A stretch of 14,945 bases of DNA from assembly GCA_019245555.1 (NCBI GenBank), contig JAFARH010000246.1, positions 1 to 14,945 on the forward strand, in the 5' to 3' direction. The translations under genes and the position numbers were made by a program. How positions within the stretch are numbered: position 1 is the first letter of the stretch; each line of letters opens with the position of its first letter. The notes under the pieces were generated by a model that saw only the letters and a program-made list of their open reading frames with translations, was not told the origin of the DNA and searched no databases. The DNA is from Betaproteobacteria bacterium. Lineage in GTDB: Bacteria; Pseudomonadota; Gammaproteobacteria; Burkholderiales; SG8-39. Below, in pieces: positions 12,902-14,945 of this stretch.

Positions 12902-14328
12902 AAAAGCTCCTTCCACTTCGCGCGGATCTTGTCCTGCAGCTCACGGCTCGCCTCCGCGACCGGCGGGAATTCGTCGATGTGGTCCCAGGGCCGGCACGCA
13001 TCGATGATGGCCTTGGAGCTGAATGGCGCGTCATACGGGTAGGCGACGAACATCGGATCGTTCTTCGAGCCCATGCCGCGCTGGATGATGTCGATGTCGA
13101 CCGATGGGTCGCTCCGCGTCGCCACTGCCCACATCACTTCCTGGAGGTTGGACGGATCGATGTCCTCGTCAACCACCACCGAGTAGCGCGACATGTACGC
13201 GCCGACGCCGCACTGGCTGAGGATGTGCCCCGCCTGGCGCGAATGGCCGGCATAACGCTGCTTGATGGAGACGACGTTGAACATGCGCGCCCCGCCGATC
13301 TCGTGCGCCCAAACGGCCTTTATCTCCGATACACCCGCGGCAACGAGCGCGTCATGCAGCAGCGCTGAGCGCATCACTGCCTTCGAATACGAGTAATCGT
13401 TCGGTGGCTTCGCCGGTGGACTGCCGATCATGATCGGATCGGTGCGGTGGTATACGCGCTCCACCGTGACGCCTGGCGCTTTACCGGCCTTTCCCGGGTA
13501 ATAGCCATGGAATTCGCCGAACGGCCCCTCCGTGCGCTCGTCATTCGGCGCAATGAAACCTTCGAGCACGATCTCCGACGCCGCCGGAAAAGGCAACCCG
13601 GTGATCTGCCCTTCGATGACGGCGACCGGCTCCCCGAGGATCGCGCCGATGTAGCTGTACTCGCACATGCCGAAGGGAACTTCGATTCCGGAGATGAGAT
13701 AGCCGAGCGGATCGGCGCCGAGCACGATCACCACCGGGAACGGCTTTCCGGCAGCCTTGTATCTTTCGTAATGGATGCGGCCGTGCTTGCCGGCCACCAT
13801 ATCGAGCGCGACGTGGTTCTTGTCCAGCGCCTGCACGCGATAGGTGCCGACGTTGATCCAGTCCGTATCGAGGTCACGTGTCACCACCGAGCAGCCGGTG
13901 CCGATGTAGCGACCGCCGTCCATCTCGTGCCAGAGCGGCGACGGGAATTTGTCGATGTCTACTTGTTTCTGCGTGTGCTCGAGCGCCGGACCACCTGCGA
14001 CGGCCGCGGCAGGGAACTTGGCTGCCGCCGCCTTCCACTGCGCCGGCTTGCCGCGGAGCGCCTCGACTAGGTCGCGGTGCGTCTTCTGCAGCGGCAGCCG
14101 AAGGATGGAAGAAAGGCGCAGCGGACTGCTCGTGCTGCACGTCAGCACGCGATAGCCCTTCGGATAGCCCTTGATCTCGTCGAAGAGGAGCGCCGGCGGC
14201 AGCTCCTTCTTCACGTTCATCTCGCTGATCGCGCCGAGCTCGAGGTTCCAGTCGGCGCCGCGCACGTGTTTCAGTTCGCCAAGCGTTTCCACCTGGCCGA
14301 GCCATGCGCGCAAGTCGAGCGGGTTCAC
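12898..14328 (-). CDS. UbiD-family prenylated-FMN-dependent decarboxylase
   Basis: Protein of 476 residues matching UbiD-type (de)carboxylases, which use prenylated FMN and a divalent metal to decarboxylate aromatic or alpha,beta-unsaturated acids. The catalytic Arg-Glu-Glu set is present by motif and spacing: Arg164 in INVGTYRVQ, and Glu267 and Glu272 in EGPFGEFHGYY. Asn159, His182 and Glu223 fall where metal and cofactor ligands lie in Fdc1. Other hallmarks are GGRYIGTGCSVVTRD (138-152), PPAKPPNDYSYSKAV and SRYSVVVDEDIDPSN. The length is normal. The start is GTG at 14328; a nearby upstream ATG is out of frame. No UbiX (prFMN synthase) is adjacent, so cofactor must come from elsewhere. Substrate is not predictable; being away from other ubi genes, a catabolic role is at least as likely as ubiquinone synthesis. 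Confidence 0.93.
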   Translation of the reverse strand: MNPLDLRAWLGQVETLGELKHVRGADWNLELGAISEMNVKKELPPALLFDEIKGYPKGYRVLTCSTSSPLRLSSILRLPLQKTHRDLVEALRGKPAQWKAAAAKFPAAAVAGGPALEHTQKQVDIDKFPSPLWHEMDGGRYIGTGCSVVTRDLDTDWINVGTYRVQALDKNHVALDMVAGKHGRIHYERYKAAGKPFPVVIVLGADPLGYLISGIEVPFGMCEYSYIGAILGEPVAVIEGQITGLPFPAASEIVLEGFIAPNDERTEGPFGEFHGYYPGKAGKAPGVTVERVYHRTDPIMIGSPPAKPPNDYSYSKAVMRSALLHDALVAAGVSEIKAVWAHEIGGARMFNVVSIKQRYAGHSRQAGHILSQCGVGAYMSRYSVVVDEDIDPSNLQEVMWAVATRSDPSVDIDIIQRGMGSKNDPMFVAYPYDAPFSSKAIIDACRPWDHIDEFPPVAEASRELQDKIRAKWKELF

Positions 14329-14443
14329 TGCGGGGCATGGTACCCGCTGGACGCGATTGCGCCATTTCGCACGTCGATCCTTTGCGACGCGCTGTGCCTG
14401 AAGCGGTGATCCGGAGGGCTGGCGTGACCTCCTTCACTGCGGT

Positions 14444-14457
14444 TTTCCCGCGGGAAA
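14444..14457. promoter_or_regulatory. 14-bp perfect palindrome upstream of the second receiver gene
   Basis: TTTCCCGCGGGAAA is a perfect, spacer-free palindrome ending 13 bases before ATG 14471, in the 142-bp spacer dividing the UbiD-like gene from the receiver gene. Further upstream, GGAGG (14413-14417) and CCTCC (14428-14432) form a second weak hairpin. An operator role is inferred; the rest of the spacer (14329-14470) shows nothing else I can name. Confidence 0.4.
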
Positions 14458-14470
14458 GCATGATGGCGCG

Positions 14471-14851
14471 ATGGAGATGAAGGCTCTCCGCGTAGTCGTC
14501 GCCGACGACGATCCTGACACCGTGCTCAGCCTCCGGCTCCTGCTGGAGCACGAGGGGCACATCGTGCGGGGTGTGGAAAGCGGCGCTGAAGCGCTCGGCG
14601 CCGTGCGCGATTTCGGCGCCGACGTCGTGCTGCTCGACATCGGCATGCCCGGAATGACCGGCTTCGCGGTCGCGCACACCCTGCGCGAGCGCTACGGCAG
14701 CGCGAAGCCGCTTCTTATCGCGGTGACCGGGCGCAATGCGAGCGCCGACCGCTGGCTCGCGCGCAGCATGGGCTTCGACCATTACGTCGCCAAGCCCTAC
14801 AGTCCGAATGAGGTACTCGCCCTGCTGGGCGTCAGACGAGTTTCGAAATGA
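14471..14851 (+). CDS. Single-domain response regulator (CheY-like receiver)
   Basis: Receiver-only protein of 126 residues. Acidic cluster Asp12-Asp13-Asp14, phospho-acceptor Asp56 in VVLLDIGMPGMTGFAVA, Thr86 in IAVTGRN and Lys108 in VAKPYSP are all present, so it should be phosphorylatable. No output domain follows. It is similar in type to the receiver at 12545 and to the C-terminal receiver of the HTH fusion. ATG 14471 is used; ATG 14477 (giving MKALRVVV) is an alternative with GGAG just before it. It diverges from the UbiD-like gene, and its last 20 bases overlap the convergent partial gene. The partner kinase is not in the window. Confidence 0.9.
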   Translation: MEMKALRVVVADDDPDTVLSLRLLLEHEGHIVRGVESGAEALGAVRDFGADVVLLDIGMPGMTGFAVAHTLRERYGSAKPLLIAVTGRNASADRWLARSMGFDHYVAKPYSPNEVLALLGVRRVSK

Positions 14852-14945
14852 CGGGGAAGTATTCGGTGGTGTGACCGGCCGCGGCCGCTTTCTCGAGCGC
14901 CGCCTTCGCGTTCTTGAGGCCGGTCAGGTCGATCTTCGCGAGCTT
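14832..14945 (-). CDS. C-terminal end of an unidentified gene (5' part outside window)
   Basis: The minus-strand frame is open from the right edge to a TGA at 14834-14832. It encodes 37 residues: KLAKIDLTGLKNAKAALEKA, then AAAGHTTEYFPVISKLV. Codon use (G/C third positions, GCG/GCC/CTC rich) fits a real coding end, and the peptide looks like a helical C-terminus of a soluble enzyme. I cannot name the family from so little. It converges with the receiver gene and overlaps its end by 20 bases. Confidence 0.6.
   Translation of the reverse strand, partial: KLAKIDLTGLKNAKAALEKAAAAGHTTEYFPVISKLV

Noticed and set aside
12383..12916. Extension of small paralog A to 246 residues
   Set aside because: The upstream part is antisense to the receiver gene at 12545 and crosses the divergent spacer; the paralog alignment begins at 12382.
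12559..13368. Plus-strand frame of 269 residues
   Set aside because: It overlaps the receiver gene in another frame and is then antisense to the UbiD-like gene; no domain is visible.
13874..14782. Minus-strand frame of 302 residues
   Set aside because: It overlaps UbiD-like coding DNA in another frame and is antisense to the receiver at 14471; composition is shadow-like.

Overview
The window is GC-rich, has strong G/C bias at third codon positions, and is densely packed with genes. It reads as chromosomal DNA of a betaproteobacterium, probably Burkholderiales-like and possibly uncultured. Support for this is a Bug/TctC periplasmic binding protein, a PmtA-type lipid methyltransferase and a UbiD-family decarboxylase, all with betaproteobacterial flavour. 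The placement is inference. I see no tRNA, rRNA, CRISPR array, IS element or phage gene, and no gene-free stretch over about 165 bp.

Layout. (1) 1-1531, minus strand: a VOC-fold enzyme followed by a TctC/Bug solute-binding protein whose C-terminus is cut by the window edge. (2) 1600-6014, plus strand: a tight run of a BON-domain anchor protein, an ArnT-like lipid-linked sugar transferase, a PAP2 phosphatase, a GtrB/ArnC-like polyprenyl-phosphate glycosyltransferase and an LPG-synthase-TM/flippase-like membrane protein. Together these look like an envelope glycosylation module in which a sugar is put on a lipid carrier, transferred to an envelope acceptor outside the cytoplasm, and the carrier is recycled. 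(3) 5974-6600, minus: PmtA-like methyltransferase. (4) 6707-9945, plus: a GT4 glycosyltransferase and an amylo-alpha-1,6-glucosidase-type enzyme with ATGA coupling, then a 71-residue hypothetical protein (9955-10170). (5) 10158-12382, minus: a regulatory island with three paralogous YdaS-like HTH domains (two stand-alone, one fused to a degenerate plus an intact receiver) and two small paralogous helical proteins of unknown function. (6) 12545-12901, plus: a single-domain response regulator. (7) 12898-14328, minus: UbiD-family prFMN decarboxylase. (8) 14471-14851, plus: another single-domain response regulator. (9) 14832 to the right edge, minus: the C-terminal end of an unidentified gene.

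Most notable points. The LPG-TM gene and the TctC gene appear to start at CTG codons inside a CTGA stop/start overlap; for the former an in-frame TAA nine bases upstream makes the deduction strong. All four convergent gene pairs overlap at their 3' ends, leaving no space for intergenic terminators. The 10.1-12.9 kb island combines an HTH paralog family, a pseudo-receiver, orphan receivers and a tandem pair of tiny paralogs with no kinase in sight, and is the best candidate for an undescribed regulatory system. Several short perfect palindromes lie in the divergent promoter regions.
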